From: Promethearchaeota archaeon
GTDB lineage: Archaea > Asgardarchaeota > Lokiarchaeia > Sigynarchaeales > SOKP01
Length of the DNA stretch: 34,327 nt
Direction: 5' to 3'
Assembly (NCBI GenBank): GCA_016839425.1
Contig: JAEOUI010000278.1
Span: forward strand, 1 to 34,327
Shown: piece by piece, positions 17,932 to 25,451 of the stretch
Position numbering within the stretch: position 1 is the first letter of the stretch
Layout of the letters: each line of letters opens with the position of its first letter
The notes under the pieces: model-generated
What the model saw: only the letters and a program-made list of their open reading frames with translations
Database searches by the model: none
Told to the model about the DNA's origin: nothing
Position numbers and translations under genes: made by a program

Positions 17932-18366
17932 TTATTCGTGTCCTTTTTGAGTACAATTACATCTCTGAGAACTTAAAATGCTTTCGCCGCAAGGACACTC
18001 TGTAGGATGGTTGTATTTTTGACAAATCTTATTGATCGTCTCGCAAGAGAAAAGTAAATTGAACTTTTCGCTCTCCTCGTGTGCGATTTCCTTATCTAAA
18101 TCTAACTCGTTAATCAATAACATCTCAAGAAGGCGTGAATGCCTGATGAGTTCAATCGCCAGATTTTTTCCTTTCTCCGTCAAAAGAACCGGTTTATACC
18201 GATTATAAATCACTTGCTTCTTTTCTTCCAATCTTTTCACACAACTTCCGATAGTGGAATGAGGAAACTTTAGGAGTTTCGACAAATCTCCAACTTTTAT
18301 GGGTGTTTCCGAACGAAAAAGCGTTTTCAATACTTTATAATCGAGGTCTAATTCTAGCATTTTCAT
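17932..18366 (-). CDS. DtxR/MntR-family metal-dependent transcriptional repressor
   Basis: The family consists of winged-helix repressors that bind DNA when loaded with Fe, Mn or another metal. Residues 1-62 form the HTH, and residues 63-130 match the dimerisation/metal domain: LTEKGKNLAIELIRHSRLLE, AHEESEKFN, and HPTECPCG in place of the usual HP-x-x-CPHG. By alignment from memory, D7, H76, E81, H96 and E100 fit metal ligands, but the usual E-H pair of the primary site is N103-L104. The tail is unusually Cys-rich (C124, C126, C136, C138, H143). The SH3-like domain of DtxR is absent. It lies 27 bases after the ZIP gene in the same direction and very probably regulates that operon, including itself, through the paired operators at 19179-19230. 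Confidence 0.85.
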   Translation of the reverse strand: MKMLELDLDYKVLKTLFRSETPIKVGDLSKLLKFPHSTIGSCVKRLEEKKQVIYNRYKPVLLTEKGKNLAIELIRHSRLLEMLLINELDLDKEIAHEESEKFNLLFSCETINKICQKYNHPTECPCGESILSSQRCNCTQKGHE

Positions 18367-18393
18367 TAATATAAATAGGTATTAGGACTTATT

Positions 18394-19158
18394 TTAATGT
18401 TCGTGGACGGTGAACATCACCATGAGCACCATTACAAGTACGCCTGAAAGAACAAGTATCAGTTGTTTAATGTAATCTTTAGTTGTCGCTTTCTTGTGAA
18501 GTTCGGGTGCTAAATCAGATAACGCTATGTATAAGAAACTGGCGGCCGAAATTCCAAGCATGAATGGAACTATTACATGTACGGTATCTAAGATAAAATA
18601 TCCTAATATTGCCGCGGGAATCGTGGATGCGCTAGAGAGAGCATTAAACAAGTAAGCTTTTTTGCGCGAGTAGCCAGAATGTAATAAAATTCCAAAATCG
18701 CCCGTTTCTTGGGGGATTTCGTGAATTATAATGGATATGCCTACAATAAATCCCAAAGTTGGACCCGATAAAAACGCTGCCGCAATCACGATTCCATCTG
18801 TAAAATTATGAAAAGCATCTCCTATCAATACAATCGTACCAACAGTTTCAGAACCATGCACCTCACAAGAATTGTTTTGACAATTACGCCAAATCAAGAG
18901 CTTCTCAAGGAAGAAAAAGAATAATAATGCTATCAAAATTATTATGGTTACTAAATGTACATCTCCCGATTCCTCTATTGCTTCAGGAATTAAAGCTAAC
19001 AAAGCGGATGTAAGTAAAACGCCCGTTGCAAAAGAGATCAACGCGGATATTAAAGATTTTTGCGTCTTTTCGCTTAGTAACATGAAACTTGCAGCTGCGG
19101 TTATAGCTCCCACGCTACCTAATATCGAAAATAGAATGATCCAAAACAATTCATACAT
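18394..19158 (-). CDS. ZIP-family divalent metal transporter
   Basis: ZIP proteins move Zn, Fe or Mn into the cytoplasm. About eight hydrophobic segments fill the 254 residues. The binuclear metal centre motifs are clear: HNFTDG at 117-122 in one helix and HEIPQE at 146-151 in the next, followed by the GDFGILLHSGYSRKKA stretch seen in LIV-1/ZIP4-type members. The loop before the first motif is short and contains C93, C98 and H101, which could act as a metal-sensing loop. It is the first gene of an operon with the DtxR-family regulator. The start ATG at 19158 is about 22 bases from the expected transcription start, which lies within an operator. Confidence 0.93.
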   Translation of the reverse strand: MYELFWIILFSILGSVGAITAAASFMLLSEKTQKSLISALISFATGVLLTSALLALIPEAIEESGDVHLVTIIILIALLFFFFLEKLLIWRNCQNNSCEVHGSETVGTIVLIGDAFHNFTDGIVIAAAFLSGPTLGFIVGISIIIHEIPQETGDFGILLHSGYSRKKAYLFNALSSASTIPAAILGYFILDTVHVIVPFMLGISAASFLYIALSDLAPELHKKATTKDYIKQLILVLSGVLVMVLMVMFTVHEH

Positions 19159-19178
19159 GATAATCGTAAAATAATGTT

Positions 19179-19196
19179 ATTACGATCTATCGTAAT
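19179..19196 (-). promoter_or_regulatory. Operator 1 of the ZIP-dtxR operon, over the transcription start
   Basis: ATTACGAT-CT-ATCGTAAT is a perfect 18-bp inverted repeat. Its core TTACGA-N4-TCGTAA is repeated at 19211-19230. It lies 21-38 bases upstream of the ZIP ATG and covers the expected start site, about 26 bases downstream of the TATA box. Confidence 0.75.
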
Positions 19197-19202
19197 CTCG
19201 CG

Positions 19203-19210
19203 AATATAAA
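19203..19210 (-). promoter_or_regulatory. TATA box of the ZIP-dtxR operon
   Basis: TTTATATT on the minus strand, preceded by A-rich sequence, sits exactly between the two operators and about 45-52 bases from the ATG at 19158. Confidence 0.6.
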
Positions 19211-19230
19211 TTTTACGATCCCTCGTAAAA
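19211..19230 (-). promoter_or_regulatory. Operator 2 of the ZIP-dtxR operon, over the BRE/TATA upstream edge
   Basis: TTTTACGA-TCCC-TCGTAAAA has perfect 8-bp arms and a 4-base centre. The core TTACGA-N4-TCGTAA is the same as operator 1. A further half-site TCGTAAAA occurs at 19164-19171 in the leader. Confidence 0.75.
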
Positions 19231-19266
19231 GAATATAGCTCATTTCTTGCCATTGCTACTATCGAG

Positions 19267-19274
19267 TTTAAATA
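19267..19274 (+). promoter_or_regulatory. TATA box for alanine dehydrogenase
   Basis: TTTAAATA lies 47-54 bases upstream of the GTG at 19321, implying a leader of roughly 24 bases. A small dyad TTAGC-GA-GCTAA (19305-19316) occurs just before the start codon. Confidence 0.5.
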
Positions 19275-19320
19275 TTTGTAACGATTATTTATGTTAAAAC
19301 AATGTTAGCGAGCTAAAACC

Positions 19321-20433
19321 GTGATAATTGGAATACCAAAGGAAATAAAACCTGGAGAAGGGAGGATTAGTCTTACACCGAACAATGTTGAGGACTTGGT
19401 CAACCTTGGTCATGATGTGATCATTGAGCAAGGAGCTGGAATGAAATCTGGATTTCCAGACGATCTTTATATCAAGATAGGTGCCAATATAATTGAGTCA
19501 AAAACGAAATTATATTCCGAATCAGAAATCGTTGTGAAAGTAAAGGAACCTTACGAAGAAGAATTGAGTTATTTCCAACCTGGACCTTTATTGTTTTCGT
19601 TCTTACACTTATCAGCGAACGAAAGATTAACAAAAACACTTGTGAACGGCAAATCCACAGCAATTGCATTTGAATCCGTGAGTTTGGGCGATAAATTACC
19701 AATATTAATACCAATGTCAGAAGTTGCTGGACGAATGAGCGTGATTATAGGCTCTAACTTGCTCTCTATAAAAAATGGCGGATCTGGTCAACTTTTAGGT
19801 GGCGCAACGGGCATTCACCACGGTTACGTCGTGATAATCGGGGGAGGTACTGCAGGAAAAAGCGCAGCGCTAGCAGCGAATGGACTGGGAGCACATGTGA
19901 TCGTTCTCGAAAAAGACATTAACAAAATAAGATATCTTAACGATATTCTTCCCGAAAGGATTTCCGTTATTAAATCCAACTCGAATAACCTTAGAGAATG
20001 TGTGAATTTGGCAGATCTTTTGATCGGAACCGTGTTGATCCCGAACTGCAAGGCACCAAGAATTGTTACTCGAGAAATGGTAAAGTCAATGAATCCTGGG
20101 TCCGTTATTGTTGACATTTCAATAGATCAAGGGGGTTGTATTGAAACGAGTCGTCCTACGACGCACGACGATCCTGTCTACAAAGTAGAGGGAGTATTAC
20201 ATTATTGCGTTACGAACATGCCAGGTGCCTTTCCAAGATCGTCGACCGAAGCGCTTTCTGAAAATATTTTTCCTTACTTAGTCAATCTCGTTTCAGAAGA
20301 AGATATAGTTGAAACATTAAAGAAAGATGATTCTTTAAAAGCGGGCGTGAATATATTTAATGGAAACATAACAATAAAACCAATTGCAGAAGAATTTAAT
20401 CTTCCATACAAGCCCCTAGAAAAATTAATTTAA
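19321..20433 (+). CDS. ald: Alanine dehydrogenase
   Basis: Converts L-alanine and NAD to pyruvate, ammonia and NADH. The 370-residue length and full colinearity with bacterial Ald are clear. Catalytic and substrate residues fall at the canonical numbers: R15 in [10 protein letters not shown]75 in VVKVKEP and H96 in FSFLHL. The nucleotide-binding segment [24 protein letters not shown] (from about residue 170) and [17 protein letters not shown] carrying the catalytic Asp follow. The start is GTG at 19321 and gives exactly the family N-terminus. It precedes the threonine-synthase-like gene by 66 bases in the same direction, so both may serve amino-acid catabolism or synthesis. The gene is divergent from the ZIP operon. 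Confidence 0.95.
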   Translation: MIIGIPKEIKPGEGRISLTPNNVEDLVNLGHDVIIEQGAGMKSGFPDDLYIKIGANIIESKTKLYSESEIVVKVKEPYEEELSYFQPGPLLFSFLHLSANERLTKTLVNGKSTAIAFESVSLGDKLPILIPMSEVAGRMSVIIGSNLLSIKNGGSGQLLGGATGIHHGYVVIIGGGTAGKSAALAANGLGAHVIVLEKDINKIRYLNDILPERISVIKSNSNNLRECVNLADLLIGTVLIPNCKAPRIVTREMVKSMNPGSVIVDISIDQGGCIETSRPTTHDDPVYKVEGVLHYCVTNMPGAFPRSSTEALSENIFPYLVNLVSEEDIVETLKKDDSLKAGVNIFNGNITIKPIAEEFNLPYKPLEKLI

Positions 20434-20476
20434 GCTAAAGTGAAATATTTAGTTTTAAAACGATATAAGAGGTAAA

Positions 20477-20503
20477 ATGCCATTAACGAACCCTTATTAT
20501 TGA
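20477..20503 (+). other. Eight-codon ORF overlapping the threonine synthase start; likely true N-terminus displaced by a one-base frameshift
   Basis: An ATG at 20477, three bases after a good ribosome binding site GAGGT (20469-20473), encodes MPLTNPYY and stops at TGA 20501-20503. The next gene's only in-frame start is the TTG at 20500-20502, which overlaps that stop and has no such site. Adding one T in this run would join the frames as MPLTNPYY-LTCVDC, which looks like a normal N-terminus for the family (Tyr-Leu before the first Cys pair). Confidence 0.5.
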
Positions 20504-21918
20504 CCTGCGTTGATTGTAAGAGTGAATTCTCAATCACCTCTATATTAAATCACAGATGTAATAAATGTGGGGGAATACTTCTCCACAACTCAAATATTAC
20601 AGATTACAGAAAGTTATTTACATCAGAACATTCCTTATCGTTGTTTTGGGACTTTGGCTTTGCCTTGCCATTAATTAAAGACGATTTCAAGGTAAGTTTG
20701 GGAGAGGGTGGCACTCCTTTACGCGTATCTAAGAAATTAGGAAAAAAACTCAAGATAAATAACCTTTATTTTAAAGACGAAACGACAAATCCCACGAATT
20801 CCTTCAAGGATCGGGCGGCAGCATTATTAATTTCTCACGCTCGAAGTTGGGGTTATCAAAGCGTGGTGTGTGCTTCAAACGGAAATCAGGGCGCTTCAAT
20901 TGCTGCCTACGCCTCCCTTGAGGCAATGGAATGCGTTAATGTGATACCCGAAGAGATCGACATTGGTAAAAAGGCGCAAATGATTGCTTATAACTCGAAA
21001 ATCGTCATCAGTGGAAAAACGGTGGACGAGGCGATAAACGAGGTTTTAAAACCAAAGTACAATGCCTATTACCAATGCACGCCTGAGTATAATCCTCTCA
21101 CGATAGAAGCTCAAAAAACAATCGCTTTTGAATTAGTAGTTAAAGGGCTTCTACCCGATTGGGTCATCGTTCCAATGGGAAGTGGTGGATTATTAGTCAG
21201 TTTATGGAAGGGTTTCAAGGAATTAAAAGATTCAAATGTTGTTCATTCCTTACCTAAAATTGTTGGTGTTCAATCATTGGCATCGGCACCTATAGTTACC
21301 GAATTTGAAAAAGGGTACGATAAAAAAAAACTAAATAAAGATACATCCCATACATCCAGAGCATTAGGTATCTTAGTAGTCGATCCAATGTATCACGAAC
21401 TTGCACTAAAAGCAATTCGAGAAACAAAGGGGTGCGCATTAGCAATCCCTGAAAGCATTATGATCAACTCTGCTGAAGAACTGGCTCGGAACGAGGGAAT
21501 CTTTGCAGAGCCTGCCTCGGCACTGACGATATCAGCTTTAAATAGCCTGATCCAGAAAGAAGAGATAAATTCCGACGATAATGTTGTTTGCTTGATAACT
21601 GGAAGCGGTTTAAAGACACCTCATGTCTTGGACGCCCTCTCAACTAGAGCTAAAACCGCAGGCTCCAGCAATATTTTAAGTACTAAGCTTAAGCTCCTTT
21701 CTCAAATCTCTTTATCCGAGAAGAAAGGCATTCATGGAAGTAAGCTAAGGGAAATCATAGGCTCTATAAGTCTTCCCGCTATATATCAGCATTTAAAAGA
21801 ATTAGAGGCCAAACAACTCGTCACTCGAAAAAAAGAAGGCAAGACGGTTCTATATTTCATTACAGAAAACGGTAAAAAAGCGCTTGATGCTCTTGACATT
21901 CTCATTTCGCTCTTATAG
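20500..21918 (+). CDS. Threonine synthase-like PLP enzyme fused to a C-terminal winged-helix domain
   Basis: Threonine synthase converts O-phosphohomoserine to threonine with PLP. Visible parts are an N-terminal zinc ribbon (CVDC near residue 3 and CNKC near 24), LGEGGTPL, the PLP lysine K103 in NPTNSFKDR, CASNGNQGASIAAYA, the MGSGG phosphate cup, EPASALT and ITGSGLKTP. These fit threonine synthase better than cysteate synthase or threonine dehydratase, but substrate is not proven. Residues about 390-472 form an ArsR/PadR-like wHTH (LSQISLSEKKGIHGSKLREI, then SLPAIYQHLKELEAKQLV). The fusion suggests autoregulation or an amino-acid-responsive regulator. The TTG start is weak, and the ATG at 20477 with its GAGGT site is one base out of frame. 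Confidence 0.85.
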   Translation: MTCVDCKSEFSITSILNHRCNKCGGILLHNSNITDYRKLFTSEHSLSLFWDFGFALPLIKDDFKVSLGEGGTPLRVSKKLGKKLKINNLYFKDETTNPTNSFKDRAAALLISHARSWGYQSVVCASNGNQGASIAAYASLEAMECVNVIPEEIDIGKKAQMIAYNSKIVISGKTVDEAINEVLKPKYNAYYQCTPEYNPLTIEAQKTIAFELVVKGLLPDWVIVPMGSGGLLVSLWKGFKELKDSNVVHSLPKIVGVQSLASAPIVTEFEKGYDKKKLNKDTSHTSRALGILVVDPMYHELALKAIRETKGCALAIPESIMINSAEELARNEGIFAEPASALTISALNSLIQKEEINSDDNVVCLITGSGLKTPHVLDALSTRAKTAGSSNILSTKLKLLSQISLSEKKGIHGSKLREIIGSISLPAIYQHLKELEAKQLVTRKKEGKTVLYFITENGKKALDALDILISLL

Positions 21919-21966
21919 ATTCTTTAAGCATTTAAAAAAAAAAGAATTAATAATTATTTATGAGTT

Positions 21967-22566
21967 TTAATCTAAATTAACAAAAACCTTATCAAAAATT
22001 TGAGGCAATCCTTCTAAGATGTTCTTTCTGGATAGGATTATGAGAAATGTTGAAATAATTGCAGCCACTATGAATTGTAAAACATTTATGGGAAATTCAC
22101 TTATAGCTCCAGCTATTCCAAAAATGAATATCTCGTAGATAAAATAACCAATAGGTATCGTCAATCCCCCAATAATAACTGCAATTATGTCTCGACTGCC
22201 GATTCTTAAATGTTTCATTTCTTTTGGATCAGCAATAATTCCAATAAGGAATCCTTCGATAAATTTAATAACGAGCGTGCCAGGAGCAAATATAGGAACT
22301 CCTAGAAAAATATCCGCTAGCATTGGTCCAAATCCTCCAACAAATGCTCCAATTATTGGTCCAAACAGAAGCGCGACATACATTACAATAATATCTCCAA
22401 AATTAAAATAACCTCCGGTGGCAGTAATTGGAAATGTATAACTTAGGTAGGTAACGACAAAACTTAAAGCCGTGAAGACTGCTATTAGGGATAAAACGAT
22501 TGAGTTTTCAGGTAAAGCATAGTTCTTGAAGTGTCTGCCTTGAGATTTAAATGTTTTTTCAGACAT
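21967..22566 (-). CDS. ECF transporter S component (vitamin or cofactor uptake)
   Basis: S components are small membrane proteins that bind a vitamin, metal or precursor and work with a shared EcfA/EcfT energising module. The 199 residues contain five to six hydrophobic helices. The family pattern is present: ALSFVVTYLSYTFP near TM1, GGYFNFGDIIVMYVALLFGP, then GGFGPMLADIFLG and a TLVIKFIEGFLIG helix. The substrate cannot be read from sequence. No EcfA or EcfT genes are adjacent, so it would rely on a module elsewhere. It stands alone with a well-formed TATA box and two dyads covering the promoter, implying repression when the substrate is plentiful. Confidence 0.85.
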   Translation of the reverse strand: MSEKTFKSQGRHFKNYALPENSIVLSLIAVFTALSFVVTYLSYTFPITATGGYFNFGDIIVMYVALLFGPIIGAFVGGFGPMLADIFLGVPIFAPGTLVIKFIEGFLIGIIADPKEMKHLRIGSRDIIAVIIGGLTIPIGYFIYEIFIFGIAGAISEFPINVLQFIVAAIISTFLIILSRKNILEGLPQIFDKVFVNLD

Positions 22567-22582
22567 TTTATTTCAATTATAT

Positions 22583-22598
22583 ATAAGTTTCAACTTAT
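22583..22598 (-). promoter_or_regulatory. Operator dyad 1 for the ECF S-component gene
   Basis: ATAAGTT-TC-AACTTAT has perfect 7-bp arms. It is centred on the expected transcription start, 17-32 bases before the ATG at 22566. Confidence 0.6.
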
Positions 22599-22600
22599 GT

Positions 22601-22616
22601 ATAGGTTGAAAGTTAT
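22601..22616 (-). promoter_or_regulatory. Operator dyad 2 for the ECF S-component gene (imperfect)
   Basis: ATAGGTT-GA-AAGTTAT matches dyad 1 in layout with five of seven arm pairs. It starts 18 bases from dyad 1 and touches the TATA box, so tandem binding on one DNA face is possible. TTTCAAC (22588-22594) and GTTGAAA (22605-22611) across both dyads also form an inverted repeat. Confidence 0.5.
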
Positions 22617-22621
22617 ATAAA
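22614..22621 (-). promoter_or_regulatory. TATA box for the ECF S-component gene
   Basis: TTTATATA on the minus strand, preceded by A-rich BRE-like sequence (AATTAAAAACA), sits about 50 bases before the ATG, giving a leader near 25 bases. Confidence 0.65.
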
Positions 22622-22737
22622 TGTTTTTAATTATATTGCAAATTTCCAAAATTCTCCAAAAAGTATTTGTCTATTAATGTGAGTTGAGATATAACATTAT
22701 CTTTTGAAAGATGAAAAAATAAAATAAAATTGGTGAT

Positions 22738-23181
22738 TTAAGCTTTTTTAAGTTTGTTCTTTCTTTTTAACGCGATGACGATGGATGTCAAGCTTAAAGT
22801 TCCTACTAAAAAGGTCAAATGAAAACCAGATATTAAAATATCGGTTCCAGCACTTGATGTATCCTCTGCCATATCCATATATATCGTGTCAATTACTGTT
22901 TGTGCGGTCCCCAAACCGAGCTTATTATTAATAGTATCTATACCACCACCCGTCTCAGAACTAGTATAATAAACGCTAAAGATCGAAGTGTTCAAGGCGT
23001 CAAGCGTTGCTCTTAAAGTTTCTGGAATGGTTGCGGTAAATCCATTAGTGCCAATGGTTCCCACCGAGACATTTTCGAGCGTATTTGATGTGAAGTCCGT
23101 TCTGTTCCAAACAAAACGATCGTACATCGAGTCTTCCCTGAATAGATTCATATAGAAGGTTCCTTTATACAAGGTTGCCAA
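22738..23181 (-). pseudogene. 5'-truncated paralog of the neighbouring small surface protein
   Basis: The 147-codon frame aligns with the C-terminal part of the gene just upstream (23222-23953): W-N-x-(S/T)-D-F, ENVSVG(S/T)(L/I)G, GFTATIP and IYMD(I/M) are shared, as is the C-terminal GF-hydrophobic-basic tail (ISGF, then a span, then KRKNK). It lacks the signal peptide and first domain; similarity begins near LYK/FYK. The only start codons are TTG at 23181 or an internal ATG, and a TAA stop lies about ten codons upstream of the TTG, so there is no hidden secretion signal. A partial tandem duplicate or decayed gene is most likely. It keeps an open frame, so it could be recent. Confidence 0.55.
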
Positions 23182-23221
23182 TAGGATATACGATGGAAAA
23201 ATGTATTAAATAAAGAAAAAA

Positions 23222-23953
23222 TTAGTATTTTCGCTTTACCTTTTGTAGTATTGCGAAAATTGAAATTAAACTTATTACTCCAATAGTTATTATTACATCA
23301 AACCCAAGAATTGCGTCTTGAGTGCTCCCTGAACTTGATGTTCCATCAACAATATCCATGTATATTATGCCTGATGATATATCGTACATTCCTCCGCAGA
23401 CCGTGGTTTTAAGTCCGTTAAAAGTAGCTAGTAACGCAGATGGGATGGTTGCCGTAAATCCATGAGATCCTAAGGATCCAACCGAAACATTTTCGCTAGA
23501 ATAGGGCGAGAAATCACTACCGTTCCAATAAAATGTATTTGGTCCCATAGAAATGTTTTCGAATTTAATAAGAACTACGCCTTCCGTACTTGCATGTATT
23601 TTATAGAATGGATATTCTAATCCTCCAAAACTATTAGTCAACAAAATATCTGTAGTATTGATGTTTAAGCTCCAAGCGACTCCGAGAAAATATTGATTTG
23701 AACTCCAGGTGCTAGTGCTTCCATCAACGAGAACCTCTATATCGCTTCCAACAACGCTATACGATGTTATGTCAATCTCGTCGTGATAATCACCAGCTTC
23801 ACCAATGATTGAGATTGACACATTTTTAGGGTATACATCGTTAACTGGGTCAGTTCCTACCAAGTCAACAGCTCTCACTGAAGGAACGAAGAAGAAATTG
23901 CATCCTACAAGCGAGATAATTAAAATATATAATAATGCTTTTATCTTATTCAT
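23222..23953 (-). CDS. Small secreted, C-terminally anchored surface protein
   Basis: Family not recognised. Residues 1-28 are a signal peptide (MNKIKALLYILIISLVGC, then NFFFVPSVRA before VDL). An LVGC at 15-18 looks like a lipobox, but the SVRA-VD site favours ordinary cleavage. Residues 30-205 are Ser, Thr, Asn, Gly-rich beta-type sequence with several N-x-S/T sequons (NVSIS, NISMG, NGSDF). The C-terminus has LGF, a hydrophobic span and KVKRKY, the same layout as the large surface protein at 10074. A truncated paralog follows 41 bases downstream. The protein is probably displayed on the outer face of the membrane. Confidence 0.7.
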   Translation of the reverse strand: MNKIKALLYILIISLVGCNFFFVPSVRAVDLVGTDPVNDVYPKNVSISIIGEAGDYHDEIDITSYSVVGSDIEVLVDGSTSTWSSNQYFLGVAWSLNINTTDILLTNSFGGLEYPFYKIHASTEGVVLIKFENISMGPNTFYWNGSDFSPYSSENVSVGSLGSHGFTATIPSALLATFNGLKTTVCGGMYDISSGIIYMDIVDGTSSSGSTQDAILGFDVIITIGVISLISIFAILQKVKRKY

Positions 23954-24037
23954 ATTTTTGTCTTATTATATTTGATATAAATAAAAAACAGGAATAAGAT
24001 AAAAATCTTTTTTTTATGATGAAAATAAGAAGATAAA

Positions 24038-24694
24038 TTATTTTCGTTCTTTTTTTAGGAATTCTGGCTTAATCTTGGTAACACGCGATACGATTTTCCC
24101 TCTTAAATCTAGAATAACGCTCGATTTCGCTTCTGAAGGTATGGATATCTTATATTTGTAGTTCGGTTCTTCTATTTCTGAGGGTTCTGGCTCAGATTTT
24201 AAGAATGTAACATCTTTTGTTTGCTTAAAATCGAGCACGAGCTCGATGGCGTTGTCAAGCTTGTTTTCGATGGTGATCTTTCTCGAAATCGTGTCATGGC
24301 GGGTCCTGACTTCGATGTGTTCCTTGGGATCGCGAGCGTCTTCGTAAGTCACCTTGGCTTCTCCTTCTATAACATTTACCACATCGTCGTCGACCTTGAG
24401 ATCGTCGTCAATGAGATCTTCGGAAATGATCTTATTGCCGATAGTTCCCGCCGTGTTCAAAAAAAGAAACGGTAAACCTTCCTTGTAGAGCGTCATGGGC
24501 GAATTGGGCGGAATTTCCTTGTTTTCTCCTTCCTTGATGAGGATGTACCTCACGATGACGTTGTGAGTGATCTTGTTATATGACACATTATTAGAAGTGT
24601 ATTGAATGTTAATCTCGCGCTCGATATCGAAGTTGGCTCTGGCCTTAAACCAGTTTAACTTGATCTTCTTCCTTGTTGGCACGTTTGCTTTCAT
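24038..24694 (-). CDS. C-terminal half of a MuiA-like (DUF4139) protein, separately encoded
   Basis: The frame extends to a GTG at 24703, but AGGTG at 24701-24705 is a ribosome binding site six bases from the ATG at 24694, so 24694 is the better start (218 residues). Beta-rich sequence throughout. A central PMTLYKEGLPFLFLNTAG segment followed by an acidic stretch resembles the DUF4139 stretch that normally reads P-x-G-x-v-x-v-Y-x-x-G. The later ISRKITIENKLDNAIELVLDF resembles its 'N-x-K/hydrophobic' immunoglobulin-like end. That assignment is by pattern and is moderate. There is no signal peptide. The gene starts 11 bases after the stop of the second N-terminal half gene, so the three genes form one operon. 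GC content is locally higher than neighbours (about 50 percent near 24240-24360 by hand count). Confidence 0.5.
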   Translation of the reverse strand: MKANVPTRKKIKLNWFKARANFDIEREINIQYTSNNVSYNKITHNVIVRYILIKEGENKEIPPNSPMTLYKEGLPFLFLNTAGTIGNKIISEDLIDDDLKVDDDVVNVIEGEAKVTYEDARDPKEHIEVRTRHDTISRKITIENKLDNAIELVLDFKQTKDVTFLKSEPEPSEIEEPNYKYKISIPSEAKSSVILDLRGKIVSRVTKIKPEFLKKERK

Positions 24695-24705
24695 TTTTTT
24701 CACCT

Positions 24706-25437
24706 TTATAACATTAAATTTTTCAATCTTTGGGTTCTTTTCATTTGAAATTCTTGATTGGGCTCATACGCTTGCTCGCCCTCCTCGTAAACTGCTTGTT
24801 GTTGGTAATCGGGATAATAATCTCCTGATCTCCCGGGTTTTACGGGAAGGTCAAAAATAGCAAATCCTAATTCCACATTTTCGTAGGAAAATCCCGTGAG
24901 ATTTTCGACTACGATAAAACCTTCAATTTCTGCGGTTTCGTTGTTTTTATCGATGGATACCTGCAAGGTCGTTTCCCATTTTATCCTCAAGTCGTTCACG
25001 AAATACTTGACTTTCACGAGGACTTCTCCTTCCCGATTTGCGTCCACGATGAAATTGAACACGCCGTTCATGTCCTCGAATGTCCTATAGGAACTTGCCT
25101 CGCAAATAGTCGAGATTTTTTCTCTCATTTCTCGAGTAAAATCAATCGAGTAGGATATGATATTATTGGCAGCAGATTTTTCCCTTTCGATTATCTTGTT
25201 AGAATTATTTCGATCTGGGAGGGATACGATTGTTTGTTGCAGGTTAAAAGCTTTGATATCTTCAGATTTAATAAATTCTAATTCAACATTTGCAGAATTC
25301 GGATCAAAGCTAGCTGGTACATTTGCTATTTGAAAATCGTTCGTGCCTTGTTGGAGGGGCACTTTAATTTCTCTTTCAACGATTCCTCCCCCTCCGTTGA
25401 AAATTATTAATTTCTTGACTTTTGGATCTATTATCAT
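24706..25437 (-). CDS. MuiA-like N-terminal half protein (DUF4140 + start of DUF4139), copy 2
   Basis: MuiA-type proteins have an N-terminal DUF4140 beta domain, a linker and a DUF4139 domain. Here residues 7-55 (VKKLIIFNGGGGIV, PLQQGTNDFQIANVPASFDPNSANVELE) fit the DUF4140 pattern of 'strand, LP-x-G, GLPaslDPdSv'. Residues 130-190 (VKYFVNDLRIKWETTLQVSI, then ENLTGFSYENVELGFA) fit the first half of DUF4139. The protein then ends with KRTQRLKNL, a tail shared with its paralog. The rest of DUF4139 is in the next gene. A ribosome binding site GAGGAT precedes the ATG. Residues 71-127 are 51/57 identical to copy 1. Cytosolic by lack of signal peptide; function unknown. Confidence 0.55.
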   Translation of the reverse strand: MIIDPKVKKLIIFNGGGGIVEREIKVPLQQGTNDFQIANVPASFDPNSANVELEFIKSEDIKAFNLQQTIVSLPDRNNSNKIIEREKSAANNIISYSIDFTREMREKISTICEASSYRTFEDMNGVFNFIVDANREGEVLVKVKYFVNDLRIKWETTLQVSIDKNNETAEIEGFIVVENLTGFSYENVELGFAIFDLPVKPGRSGDYYPDYQQQAVYEEGEQAYEPNQEFQMKRTQRLKNLML

Positions 25438-25451
25438 ATTCTAATCCTCTT

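Noticed and set aside
22699..22712. ATCTTT-TG-AAAGAT dyad downstream of the truncated surface gene
   Set aside because: Short, AT-rich, no relation to a promoter element; likely chance.
23899..23911. Possible lipobox (LVGC) in the small surface protein's signal peptide
   Set aside because: The hydrophobic region continues past the cysteine and a better ordinary cleavage site (SVRA before VD) follows, so lipoprotein status is not supported.
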